A stretch of DNA of 39,392 nt, from the NCBI GenBank assembly GCA_035649435.1, contig DASRJO010000215.1, forward strand, positions 1 to 39,392, in the 5' to 3' direction. The position numbers and the translations under genes were made by a program. The notes beneath the pieces are model-generated. The model saw only the letters and a list, made by a program, of their open reading frames with translations. It was not told where the DNA came from and did no database searches. This document shows positions 15,591 to 23,872 of the stretch, piece after piece. The stretch comes from DASRJW01 sp035649435 (GTDB lineage Bacteria > Krumholzibacteriota > Krumholzibacteriia > G020349025). How positions within the stretch are numbered: position 1 is the stretch's first letter; each line of letters starts with the position of its first letter.

Positions 15591-16624
15591 GGGTTCCCTT
15601 CCAGACGCAAGCTGCACAGCATGGCTTCCAGCTCGACGAGAAAGGCCTGCTTGCGCCGGCCGGGGGCGAAGAGCTGTGCTTGTGCGGCGTACAGCCGCCT
15701 GTTCGCGGCATCGTAGACGAAATGCGTCACCACGGGTCCGCCACCCACGTCCTTTGGGTTGCGCCACATCCCGCGCAGCACCGCCCGCTCCGCCGGGTCC
15801 TCGCGGGTGGAGAGTGACGCGCCGGGCTCGACGAGTGTGTCGCCGTGCAGACTTCCGAGGGCCAGGCGTTGCATTGCGAACAGGTAGTCGCGATCACTCA
15901 TTCGTGCCGCGTCGACGTCCTCGAACCGCAGCACGGCGATCGTACGCGTCGGACCGGGGGCGGCCAGCTCCACCAAACACGGCGGTGCGAGATCGAGGAC
16001 CGCGCTGTACTCGGGTGGAAACGCCAGGCGAAATCCATGACGCTGCTGGCAAGCCTGCGCGCTGGAATTCTTGAGATACGGCTGCAGCCGCATCTCGGCT
16101 CGCGCCAACATGCTCTGTTCCAGGAACCGCAGCAGGTCGGTGCCGCTCTCGTGCAACATCGAATCGAGAGCGGATTCCCCGCGCGCGAGCAGCAAGTGCA
16201 CCTCCTGACCCGCAGCCCAGACGTCGCGCCACACGAACCAGCCAGCACCGCGCGCTGCCAAGCCGGCGCGATCGGCATCGGGGATTCGATCGCGCAAGGC
16301 TCGGCTCCATGTCCCGGGCGGATCCAACCCGCCGACGACGATGACGGTCTTGTCGCGCGGCCGGCGTACTGCGCCACCCGAAGCGGCGAGCGTGGGACGA
16401 AAGCGAGATTCTTCCGGCGCGAGCCAGGGGATCCCGGTGCTGCAGAGATGTTGGAGCGGTTCCAGTGCCGAAGGGGTCAAGGGGGGTTCGCAGAGGAGCA
16501 GAATCTCGTCGTCGGCGCCCGTGGCCGGTGGCTGCGCACAACTCGCGACGAGCAGAGCGAGCGGGATCCAGGCCGTGATCGTCGCCGCGCGGCAAACGCG
16601 GGCGGCACTGGCAAGTGGCGGCAC
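15587..16624 (-). CDS. DUF4837-like lipoprotein
   Basis: About 345 residues beginning with a GTG at 16624, 2 bases after the anti-sigma stop. It has a hydrophobic signal (AWIPLALLVASC) with a lipobox ending at C29. The C-terminal half (SDRDYLFAMQRLALGSLHGDT, VLRGMWRNPKDVGGGPVVTH, and a KR-type region near the end) resembles DUF4837, a family of unknown function found mainly in Bacteroidetes and related lineages; this assignment is from memory of the pattern. It is likely anchored in the outer membrane or periplasm. Lying directly after a sigma/anti-sigma pair, it could be part of the envelope response they control. No ribosome site is visible, so translation is probably coupled. Confidence 0.75.
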   Translation of the reverse strand: MPPLASAARVCRAATITAWIPLALLVASCAQPPATGADDEILLLCEPPLTPSALEPLQHLCSTGIPWLAPEESRFRPTLAASGGAVRRPRDKTVIVVGGLDPPGTWSRALRDRIPDADRAGLAARGAGWFVWRDVWAAGQEVHLLLARGESALDSMLHESGTDLLRFLEQSMLARAEMRLQPYLKNSSAQACQQRHGFRLAFPPEYSAVLDLAPPCLVELAAPGPTRTIAVLRFEDVDAARMSDRDYLFAMQRLALGSLHGDTLVEPGASLSTREDPAERAVLRGMWRNPKDVGGGPVVTHFVYDAANRRLYAAQAQLFAPGRRKQAFLVELEAMLCSLRLEGNP

Positions 16625-16626
16625 GA

Positions 16627-17223
16627 TTACCAGCGCACGGGCTGGGTCTCGATCGCCTCCGGGCGAGGGCGCTTGGTTTCGATCGATGTGTCGGAGGCCG
16701 CAGCACCCAGGATGGACGGCTCGGGATCCATCCCGACCTTGGGGCCGAGCGGCACGCCCGCACGCACGGGGACGAGCCGGGGCCACGACACGCTGCCGCG
16801 CTCGGCCGGCGCCGGAGACCAGCGCGCGACCAACGGCGGGTTGGATTGCGCCTCCACGAGCGGAGTTTCGGGCACTGAAGAACGATTCGCCATCGACCAG
16901 CCGAAGACCAGCACCAAGGTCGCGGCCGCGGCCGTACTGAGAACGAAAGGCAATGCCCACGAACGACGCGGTGAGAGCAAGGGCACCGTCGCCGGGTCAC
17001 GCTCCAGCTGCGACAGCCGCAGCTTCAAGCGCCACTCGAAATTCGCCGAGGGTTCGGCATCCGGCAGATCGTGCAACCAGCTCGCGGCAAGGCGCGCTTG
17101 GCGTTGCAGGCGCGCGCAGCCGTCGCAGCACTCGAGGTGGAGACGCAGCGCCGCCGAGAGCGTGTCGGAGGCGGGCGACGCATCGAGTTCCAGCATTTGT
17201 TTCTTCGCAATCCGGCAGTTCAT
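16627..17223 (-). CDS. zinc-finger anti-sigma factor, single-pass membrane protein
   Basis: About 198 residues. The N-terminus has the zf-HC2 pattern: C3, then H29, C33 and C36 (HxxxCxxC in HLECCDGC), the zinc-binding anti-sigma module that holds ECF sigma factors. A membrane segment follows at about 90-111 (LPFVLSTAAAATLVLVFGWS), leaving a periplasmic tail of about 87 residues rich in proline. The ATG at 17223 follows GAGG. It directly follows the ECF sigma gene, the usual order for a cognate pair. The expected behaviour is to sequester the sigma factor until an envelope signal triggers release, by proteolysis or conformational change; the tail is short and resembles no sensor domain I know. 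Confidence 0.88.
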   Translation of the reverse strand: MNCRIAKKQMLELDASPASDTLSAALRLHLECCDGCARLQRQARLAASWLHDLPDAEPSANFEWRLKLRLSQLERDPATVPLLSPRRSWALPFVLSTAAAATLVLVFGWSMANRSSVPETPLVEAQSNPPLVARWSPAPAERGSVSWPRLVPVRAGVPLGPKVGMDPEPSILGAAASDTSIETKRPRPEAIETQPVRW

Positions 17224-17256
17224 CGGGCCTCGGCTCCTCTGCGTTGCGCCCGCCAG

Positions 17257-17267
17257 GGACTTGAACC
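17257..17267 (-). other. tRNA T-arm-like sequence, no complete tRNA
   Basis: The minus strand reads GGTTCAAGTCC, a perfect tRNA T-loop box, followed by CTGGCGGGCGCA, which looks like the 3' side of an acceptor stem. No matching 5' half, anticodon arm or CCA is found in the 71-base gap between the sigma and anti-sigma genes, and one pair of the T-stem is mismatched. It may be a relic of a tRNA gene or chance. Confidence 0.25.
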
Positions 17268-17294
17268 CGGTTGGCCTGAGCACGCGATCGCGCC

Positions 17295-17981
17295 TCACGG
17301 CTCCCCGAGCACGCGCTGCAACATCGGTTGCATGATGTCGCGAAAATGTCCGCGACCTCGGTTGATGCGCGACCGCACCGTCCCAAGCTTGAGACCGGTG
17401 ATCGCGGCGATCTCCTCGTACGTCAGATGGTTCACTTCACGCAGCACGAATGCCTCACGATAGCGCTGGGGAATGCACGCGATGGCCTGGGCCACCAGAT
17501 CCTGGATCTCGCGCTTTTCGAGCTTGCGGTCCGGCAGATCGCGGCTATCGGGGAGATCGATGTCACTGCGCTCGCCTTCCTCTTCCTCCGCTCGACCCCA
17601 CGAGATGGAAAGTAGCTTCGGAGTGCTGCGCTGCTTGCGAATCCGGTTGCGGACCAGGTTGGTGGCGATGGTGTAGAGCCAGGTGGAAAACCGCGCCACC
17701 GTGCGGTACTTCCCGGCGTGGACATAGGCACGGACGAAGGTCTCCTGGGCGATCTCTTCCGCTTCGGTCGGGTCCCGAAGCAAACGCAGCAGGTAGTTGT
17801 AGAGACGCACCTTGTGGCGCTGGACGAGGAGGTCGAAAGCAGTCCGCTCTCCGGCCGCGACGGCCTGGATGAGGTCCTCATCGCTTCTCTCCGGCGGCTC
17901 TAGCCGCTTTCTGGCGCTCACTGGGCTCATAGTCTTCCCCGGCTCGGCCCCTTGAACCCCTTCATCGCGCGGAGGTTCCAT
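17295..17981 (-). CDS. rpoE: ECF (RpoE-type) RNA polymerase sigma factor
   Basis: A 228-residue extracytoplasmic-function sigma factor. Region 2 (about 36-116) reads DLIQAVAAGERTAFDLLVQR through DPTEAEEIAQETFVRAY and FSTWLYTIATNLVRNRIRK, the -10 recognition helices; region 4 (about 163-215) reads IPQRYREAFVLREVNHLTYE and GLKLGTVRSRINRGR, the -35 helix-turn-helix. An acidic linker (AEEEEGERSD) separates them. The ATG at 17981 follows the LolB-like gene by 3 bases with GAGG upstream; an ATG at 17930 is possible. The adjacent membrane anti-sigma gene and lipoprotein genes suggest control of the outer envelope. The name rpoE denotes the family, not proven orthology. Confidence 0.9.
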   Translation of the reverse strand: MEPPRDEGVQGAEPGKTMSPVSARKRLEPPERSDEDLIQAVAAGERTAFDLLVQRHKVRLYNYLLRLLRDPTEAEEIAQETFVRAYVHAGKYRTVARFSTWLYTIATNLVRNRIRKQRSTPKLLSISWGRAEEEEGERSDIDLPDSRDLPDRKLEKREIQDLVAQAIACIPQRYREAFVLREVNHLTYEEIAAITGLKLGTVRSRINRGRGHFRDIMQPMLQRVLGEP

Positions 17982-17984
17982 TAG

Positions 17985-18743
17985 TCAGTACACCTCGAAG
18001 TCCGTCGGAGCGAAATCTGACCGTGCCTGGACCTCATCGAGGCGAATCTCGACTTCCAGCTCCTCCTGTGGCGCGCGGAGGCGCATCCGGGAAGGCTGCT
18101 CGATCTCCCCCCAGCGCCGCCAGCCGTCGTACCGCACCTCGCAGGGTCCCGTGGCCCGGCCGCTCCAAACCAGCCGAAGGAGGACGGAATCCTGGATCTC
18201 GAGCTCGAAGCTCGAGACGGAGTCGGGCAGCTGGACTCGGTAACGCACCTGGCGGCCGTCAGGGCTGCATCCTATGACGCGGGTGCGCGCGGCCAGGTCC
18301 GCGGGGGGTCTGCCTCCCGGCCAGGGCGGGCGGCCGGTGACCAAAGCGTGCAGCTCTTCCAGCGCACCCGTGGGCAGTCGCTGCGCCAGGCTCGACGTGG
18401 CGAATGGCTCGCGCTCGAGGGTTTCCTCCCGCGCGCGGTAGAGCAAGATGTGCTCGTCGCCGGGCAATGAGACCACCACCCGTTCCCCCACCATGCCGAA
18501 GAGCGCGCGCGAACTCACCTCGACCCGCAGCCGCCGCGGCAAGTCCATGACCGCAGTGAGCGCGCCCTCGACGGTGCCGTCCTGGCTCTCGATCCGTGCC
18601 CGGCCGCGTGCCGACCAGCCGACCTCGGGTGCCGTGGCGGCGAGCGTCGCGAGCCGGTCCATTTCGATCGCATCCGGAGCGCGATCGATCCGCGGTGGAC
18701 CCCCGCAGCCCACCAATCCAAGCACGAGCCCAGAGCCTCGCAC
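17985..18743 (-). CDS. LolB-like outer-membrane lipoprotein
   Basis: About 252 residues. A short hydrophobic signal (SGLVLGLVGC) gives a lipobox with the cysteine at residue 13 from the GTG at 18743. The body (GWSARGRARIESQDGTVEGA, LRVEVSSRALFGMVGERV) has the half-open beta-barrel pattern of LolA/LolB and DUF4292 proteins, which receive lipoproteins from LolA and insert them into the outer membrane. The start is uncertain: no ribosome site precedes the GTG, and a TTG further upstream, inside the end of the TPR gene, would give a longer, more basic N-terminus. Its place just before the sigma/anti-sigma pair suggests lipoprotein sorting is tied to envelope stress control. Confidence 0.68.
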   Translation of the reverse strand: MRGSGLVLGLVGCGGPPRIDRAPDAIEMDRLATLAATAPEVGWSARGRARIESQDGTVEGALTAVMDLPRRLRVEVSSRALFGMVGERVVVSLPGDEHILLYRAREETLEREPFATSSLAQRLPTGALEELHALVTGRPPWPGGRPPADLAARTRVIGCSPDGRQVRYRVQLPDSVSSFELEIQDSVLLRLVWSGRATGPCEVRYDGWRRWGEIEQPSRMRLRAPQEELEVEIRLDEVQARSDFAPTDFEVY

Positions 18744-18750
18744 CGCGCGT

Positions 18751-20526
18751 TCAAGGTTTCTCGATCTGCGACTGCACGGCGTCAATTTTCGCCTGCACTC
18801 CAGCGCGGTCGGGTGCGAGGCTCCGCGAGCGCTCGTAAACGCGCGCCGCATCCTGCAAACGTCCTGCCTTGTGATACGCATCCCCCAGATGCTCCAGGAT
18901 GACGGCGTCCTCGTTGCTCGTCAGCTCGACGGCGCGTTCCAACTCGACGACCGCCGGGTCGAACTGCCCGCGCTGGAAGAGCACCCAGCCGAGGCTATCG
19001 ACGTAGTACCCGTTGTCGGGTTCGATGGCCAGAGCTTTGCGGATGAGCGTCTCGCTTTCCTCCAGAGCCAAGCCCCGCTCTGCCTGAATGTAGCCGACGA
19101 AGTTGAGCGCCGCCGGGTTCTCCGGTTCGAGCACCAGCACCTCGCGCCCGAAGTTGAGCGCGGTGTCGAAGTGCCCGAGCTCTTGGTGCGTCATCCCGAG
19201 GTTGAAGAGGAGGGCGGCGTTCCCCGGATCGAGACGATGGCCGGCCTCCAGGAACGGCAGCGCCGCCGCGAAATCCCGTAGCTGCACGTACGCAAATCCC
19301 AACAGCACGTTGCACCGCATCTCCTGAGCGCTCGTGTGGGTGGCGGCGGTGGCGAGCACCGTGCGAACCGAATCGATCGGGGCCCCGGACTGTACGGGCC
19401 TTTCCGCCGCGCGCAGCCGCCGCAGCAGGACGGAGGCCAGACCGAGGTGCGCACTGCACTCTTGTGCGTCCAGTCGGATGGCGCGACGGAAATGCGTTTC
19501 GGCATCGGCGTCGCGATCCAAGCGCAAGGACAGTTCTCCCAGCAGCAGCTCGACGCCACCCGACTGGGTGCGCTCGGACAAGGACTTCAAGACGCGCTCG
19601 GCGTCGGCGAAGCGGTCGAGCTGCAGCAAGGCCCAACCGAGCAGGTATTCGTGTCGCGGTTCGAGAGCGCCCACCTCGAGACGAGGTTCCAGGAGGTCGA
19701 CGATGTCGGCATAGCGCTCTTCGCGCACACAACGCTGCACCAGCCATTCGAGCGCTTCGGGATCGTCGGGCGCGAGCTGCAGCGCTTGTTCTTGCACCGC
19801 ATAGGCGTCCTCCTTCCGCCCACTGCGTTCGTAGAGCGCGACGAGCGCCGTGCGCGCGGCACCGAGCTGCGGATCCAGATCGAGGGCATGGCGATAGGCG
19901 GCTTCGGCAGCGTCGGTGCGCCCGAGTTTGTCTTGCACGGCGCCGATCTGCAGCTGGGTCGTGGCATGACCCGGTTCCAGCGCATCGGCGTGCTGTAGGC
20001 TCAGGAGTGCCATCTCGTCGCGACCGAGATCGGCGAGCAGCCTCCCGCGCAGCAACCATGCTGGCATCAAGGTCGAATCGGCCGCGACTGCGGCATCGAC
20101 CTGCTGCAGCGCTTCGTCCTGCCGGCCGGCCAGGATTCGCAGGCGTGCGAGCAGCAAATACTCCGGTGCCGTCGCGCTTCCGGATGCGACGGCGATCTCG
20201 AGCACTTGCAGCGCCTCGCCGGCACGCCCCATGTCGAGATCCTGATGCGCCAGCGCCAGGCGCAAGGTGGAGTTCTCCGGCCACAGGCGCACGGCATGGG
20301 CGAAAGCGGCGTGCGCTTGGCCATGTTCCCCGATCTCGCGCAAGTAGGTGCCCTGGACGAAGGCGACCTGCGCCGCCTCTTGGCGTGCCTGCGCCAGGTC
20401 AGCCCGGGTCGTGTCCGTGGCCGAGGAGCCGACCGGCTTCGGGGCTGGCGGTGCGGCGCAGGCCGACCAAACGACAAGCCCCACGAGGATGGCGACGGAA
20501 ATCCGTGCGGATGCATCTCTCGGCAA
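18751..20526 (-). CDS. large TPR lipoprotein
   Basis: About 591 residues with more than a dozen tetratricopeptide repeats spread over the length (AHAAFAHAVRLWPENSTLRL, AEAAYRHALDLDPQLGAART, ALPFLEAGHRLDPGNAALLF, AVVELERAVELTSNEDAVIL). The N-terminus has a hydrophobic stretch ending WSAC with cysteine at residue 23, a weak lipobox. AAAGGGGA lies 8 bases before the TTG at 20526, which I prefer to the GTG at 20544. The product is probably an outer-membrane or periplasmic scaffold, as in proteins found beside LolB-type genes. It begins a tightly spaced block with the LolB-like, sigma, anti-sigma and DUF4837 genes; the 144-base gap to rnc could hold a promoter. Confidence 0.8.
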   Translation of the reverse strand: MPRDASARISVAILVGLVVWSACAAPPAPKPVGSSATDTTRADLAQARQEAAQVAFVQGTYLREIGEHGQAHAAFAHAVRLWPENSTLRLALAHQDLDMGRAGEALQVLEIAVASGSATAPEYLLLARLRILAGRQDEALQQVDAAVAADSTLMPAWLLRGRLLADLGRDEMALLSLQHADALEPGHATTQLQIGAVQDKLGRTDAAEAAYRHALDLDPQLGAARTALVALYERSGRKEDAYAVQEQALQLAPDDPEALEWLVQRCVREERYADIVDLLEPRLEVGALEPRHEYLLGWALLQLDRFADAERVLKSLSERTQSGGVELLLGELSLRLDRDADAETHFRRAIRLDAQECSAHLGLASVLLRRLRAAERPVQSGAPIDSVRTVLATAATHTSAQEMRCNVLLGFAYVQLRDFAAALPFLEAGHRLDPGNAALLFNLGMTHQELGHFDTALNFGREVLVLEPENPAALNFVGYIQAERGLALEESETLIRKALAIEPDNGYYVDSLGWVLFQRGQFDPAVVELERAVELTSNEDAVILEHLGDAYHKAGRLQDAARVYERSRSLAPDRAGVQAKIDAVQSQIEKP

Positions 20527-20670
20527 GACCGATTCCCCTTTCACAGGATCCGTCCAGCAGCCGTGACTTCCAAAGGTAGCAGTCTTTCGCGCTCCACCGG
20601 TACCGCCGCGGCACCCCGGTGCAGGCGCGGATCGCGCGAGCGCTGCCTTCGACCGCCGGTGCAATGCTTT

Positions 20671-21453
20671 TCAGTGGTTGTGGAGGGAGCTCGCGTCCGT
20701 CGCGAGCGTGTGCAGCGCCTCGCGGGCCGCGCGCTGCTCCGCCAGCTTCTTGCTGTTGCCCTCGCCGCGCCCGAGCACGCGGCCGCGGACGAGGACTTCG
20801 ACCACGAAGCGTTTGGCGTGATCCGGCCCATGCGTGGAGCTCACCTTGTAGCGAGGGGGAGTCTTCAACTGCGCTTGGATCATCTCCTGCAACTGACTCT
20901 TATAGTTCGCCAACCGGTGGTCGGCGAGGGTCTCCTCCAGCGTTTCGAGTAGATCGCGGCCGACGAATTGCCGCACGGGCTCGAGCCCGCCGTCCAAGTA
21001 CATGGCGCCGAGGACGGCTTCGTACGCATCGGAGAGGATCGAGGTGCGCATGCGACCCCCGGCGTCGACCTCGCCCGGTGCGAGGATGAGATGCTTCCCC
21101 AGTTCCAGCTCCTCGGCGGCGCGACCGAGAACCGCGCGCGACACCACCAAGGACTTGATCTTGGTCAGCTCGCCCTCGCTGCGCTCGGGGAAGCAGCGGA
21201 ACAGATGCTCGTTGACCAGGAGACCGAGGACGGAATCACCGAGGAACTCGAGCCGTTCGTTCGAATGCACGCGTTCCCGGCCGGAGCGGTAGACATGCGA
21301 GCGATGCGTGAGTGCCGTGCGCAGCAGCTCGTCGTCGTGGAAGCGATGACCGAGCTTCTGTTCCAGAGCAGCGAGTGTCGTGTTGTCAGTTGGGGCAGCG
21401 TGTCGCTCTGCACGCTGCGACCGCCGCCCCGTGAGCCAGTCGCGGAGCCGCAT
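20671..21453 (-). CDS. rnc: ribonuclease III
   Basis: A 260-residue double-strand-specific endoribonuclease that processes rRNA precursors and structured mRNAs. The catalytic signature NERLEFLGDSVLG (65-77) is present, with the second acidic region DAYEAVLGAMYLDGG, and a C-terminal double-stranded-RNA-binding domain (YKSQLQEMIQAQLK, then SKKLAEQRAAREAL). The first 28 residues are a basic extension beyond most homologues. It follows fabF by 29 bases, the same rnc-after-acpP/fabF arrangement as in many Gram-negative bacteria. Confidence 0.95.
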   Translation of the reverse strand: MRLRDWLTGRRSQRAERHAAPTDNTTLAALEQKLGHRFHDDELLRTALTHRSHVYRSGRERVHSNERLEFLGDSVLGLLVNEHLFRCFPERSEGELTKIKSLVVSRAVLGRAAEELELGKHLILAPGEVDAGGRMRTSILSDAYEAVLGAMYLDGGLEPVRQFVGRDLLETLEETLADHRLANYKSQLQEMIQAQLKTPPRYKVSSTHGPDHAKRFVVEVLVRGRVLGRGEGNSKKLAEQRAAREALHTLATDASSLHNH

Positions 21454-21482
21454 GCTTCGAGTTCACACCTCGTGGCGCTGCG

Positions 21483-22727
21483 TCAACCTTCGTAGCGCTT
21501 GAACAGGATCGAAACGTTGTGACCGCCGAACCCGAAGGAGTTGCTGAGCGCGTAGTGCACGTCGAGTGGCACGGCGACGTTCGGAATGCAATCCAGGTCG
21601 CAATCGGGATCCGGAAATTCTTGGTTGATGGTCGGCGGCACCTTGCGCGCACCGAGCACGAGCACGGAGATGACCGATTCGATGCCGCCCGAGGCTCCCA
21701 GCAGATGCCCGATCATCGACTTCGTCGAGCCGACCTTCAGCTTCTTGGCATGTGCGCCGAAGACCTTCTTGATCGCCTGGGTTTCGTTCTTGTCGTTGTA
21801 AGGCGTGGAGGTGCCGTGCGCATTGATGTAATCGACCACGTCCGGCTGGACACCCGCCATGTCGAGCGCCGTTTGCATGGCGCGCGCCGCACCTTCGCCT
21901 TCGGGCGCCGGTGCCGTCATGTGATGCGCATCGCCGGTCATGCCGAAGCCCACCATCTCGCCCAAGATCGGCGCGCCACGCGCGCGGGCGCGATCGAGGC
22001 GTTCGAGCACCAGGATGCCCGCGCCTTCGCCCATGACGAAGCCGTCGCGTTTGGCATCGAACGGGCGGCTCGCCGCTTCCGGCCTGTCGTTTTGCTCGGA
22101 CATCGCCTTCATCGAGCAGAAGCCCGCCATCGACATGAGAGTGATCGACGCCTCGCTGCCGCCGGTCACGACGGCATCGGCGTGTCCAGCCTGGATGAGG
22201 AGGAAGCTCGTACCCAGTGCGTTCGCCGCCGAAGCACAGGCGGAGACATTGGAAAAATTCGGCCCCTTGAAACCCCAGGCCATCGACACCAGACCCGCAG
22301 CCATGTCCGAAATCATCATCGGAATGAAGAACGGGCTCACCCTGCCGGGGCCCTTCTCCACCATGGCGCGATGTTGCACCTCGAAGGTGTCGATGCCGCC
22401 GATGCCGGAACCGAGCACGACACCGATCCGGTTCGGATCGACGGAGCTCGACTCGAGCTGGGCCTGGGCGACCGCTTCGCGCGCGGCGGCGATGGCCAGC
22501 TGCGAGTAACGGTCGGCGCGCTTGGCGTCCTTCCGGTCCATGTACTGGGTCGGATCGAAGTCGAGGACTTCGGCCGCGATGCGCGTCGACAGACTCGCGG
22601 GGTCGAAGCGCTGGATGCGCCGGACGCCGGAGCGACCCTGGAGGAGTGCCTCCATGGTCGTGCTCGCTGTGAGGCCGACGGAGCAGATGGCGCCAACGCC
22701 GGTGATGGCGACACGAACATTCTCCAT
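21483..22727 (-). CDS. fabF: beta-ketoacyl-ACP synthase II
   Basis: A 414-residue condensing enzyme that elongates acyl-ACP with malonyl-ACP. The catalytic triad sits where expected: C164 in VSACASAANA, H304 in NAHGTSTPYND and H341 in SMIGHLLGASGG, with K336 nearby; the C-terminal NSFGFGGHN loop is present. GGGAGG lies 4 bases before the ATG. It follows acpP after a 92-base gap with no clear element. As no fabH lies in this cluster, initiation of chains must be carried out elsewhere or by another enzyme. Confidence 0.96.
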   Translation of the reverse strand: MENVRVAITGVGAICSVGLTASTTMEALLQGRSGVRRIQRFDPASLSTRIAAEVLDFDPTQYMDRKDAKRADRYSQLAIAAAREAVAQAQLESSSVDPNRIGVVLGSGIGGIDTFEVQHRAMVEKGPGRVSPFFIPMMISDMAAGLVSMAWGFKGPNFSNVSACASAANALGTSFLLIQAGHADAVVTGGSEASITLMSMAGFCSMKAMSEQNDRPEAASRPFDAKRDGFVMGEGAGILVLERLDRARARGAPILGEMVGFGMTGDAHHMTAPAPEGEGAARAMQTALDMAGVQPDVVDYINAHGTSTPYNDKNETQAIKKVFGAHAKKLKVGSTKSMIGHLLGASGGIESVISVLVLGARKVPPTINQEFPDPDCDLDCIPNVAVPLDVHYALSNSFGFGGHNVSILFKRYEG

Positions 22728-22819
22728 GCGACCTCCCGACCGCGTCGAACCCGTGGGCGAACCGCCGCACCCTGAGGTTCTCGGTGCATGGTCGGTCCCC
22801 CGCCGCGGTTATTTCCCGG

Positions 22820-23062
22820 CTACGAGCCGACCTTTTGCTCGAGATACTCGATGGCGGACGCGACCGTGGTCATCTTCTCCGCGTCCTCGTCGGGAATCTC
22901 GATGTCGAATGCTTCCTCGAGCGCCATGACGAGCTCGACGGTGTCGAGGGAATCCGCGCCGAGATCGTCGACGAAAGCGGCCTCGTCGGTCACCTGATCG
23001 GCGCTGACGCTCAATTGTTCCTCGATGATCTTCTTCACCTTGCCGGCGATTTCACTGGCCAT
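22820..23062 (-). CDS. acpP: acyl carrier protein
   Basis: An 80-residue acidic four-helix protein. The phosphopantetheine serine is S38 in DDLGADSLDTVELVM, the classical DSL motif. It carries growing acyl chains through FAS II. I take the ATG at 23062 (MASEIAGK), which matches the usual ACP start; AGGAGG lies about 13 bases upstream, a long spacing. A GTG directly after that site, at 23077, would add five residues. It lies between fabG and fabF, as in most fab clusters. Confidence 0.96.
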   Translation of the reverse strand: MASEIAGKVKKIIEEQLSVSADQVTDEAAFVDDLGADSLDTVELVMALEEAFDIEIPDEDAEKMTTVASAIEYLEQKVGS

Positions 23063-23114
23063 GGTCGGAGAACCCACCTCCTGCTGGCGAACCGGAAGGC
23101 TCGCCGTGAGTCGT

Positions 23115-23852
23115 TCAAGAATGCATCCACATGCCGCCGTCGCAGTTCAAGACCTGGCCGGTGACGTAGGCGGCGTCGTCACCCAGCAGAAATGCCACGA
23201 CCCCGGCGACCTCATCGGGCGTGCCCAGGCGTTGCAATGGAATCCGCTGCAACAAGCTTTCTTTCGCCTTGTCGTCGAGGGACTCCGTCATCGCCGTGGT
23301 GATGAACCCCGGCGCGACGGCGTTCACCGTGATCTGACGCGTCGCCAGCTCGCGCGCGGCGGCCTTGGTGAACCCGATGATGCCCGCCTTGCTGGCGGCA
23401 TAGTTCGTCTGCCCGGGGTTCCCCATTTGCCCGACGACGGAGGTCACGTTGACGATGCGGCCGAACTTCTGGCGCATCATACCCTTGACCACGAAGCGGG
23501 TAAAGTTGAACGTGCCGGTGAGGTTGACGCGCAAGACCTCGTCCCACGCATCCGCCGACATGCGCGCCAGCAACCCATCGCGGGTGATGCCGGCGTTGTT
23601 CACCAGACAATGAATCGCAGCCATGTCGTCGAGGATGCGGGTGAGCGTCGCCTCGACCTGGGAGGCGTCTTCGACGGCGCACGCGTATCCACGCGCGCCG
23701 GCCCCGATTTCGCTCGCGAGGCTCTGGACCGCCTCCCCACCCCGCGCCACCAGTGCGACGCGCGCACCCAAATCTGCACAGCGGCGCGCCACCGCTCGGC
23801 CAATGCCACGGCTGGCCCCCGTCACCACCACCACGCGCTCTTCCAACCCCAT
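23115..23852 (-). CDS. fabG: 3-oxoacyl-ACP reductase
   Basis: A 245-residue short-chain dehydrogenase that reduces beta-ketoacyl-ACP with NADPH. It shows the cofactor loop TGASRGIG (11-18), NNAG, and the catalytic S138, Y151 and K155 (NVTSVVG, NYAASKAG), the same numbering as the E. coli enzyme. GGAGG is 7 bases before the ATG at 23852, and this start follows the fabD stop by 20 bases. The extra N-terminal reach of the open frame has no support. Confidence 0.96.
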   Translation of the reverse strand: MGLEERVVVVTGASRGIGRAVARRCADLGARVALVARGGEAVQSLASEIGAGARGYACAVEDASQVEATLTRILDDMAAIHCLVNNAGITRDGLLARMSADAWDEVLRVNLTGTFNFTRFVVKGMMRQKFGRIVNVTSVVGQMGNPGQTNYAASKAGIIGFTKAAARELATRQITVNAVAPGFITTAMTESLDDKAKESLLQRIPLQRLGTPDEVAGVVAFLLGDDAAYVTGQVLNCDGGMWMHS

Positions 23853-23872
23853 GTCCGGGCCTCCGCCGCGCC

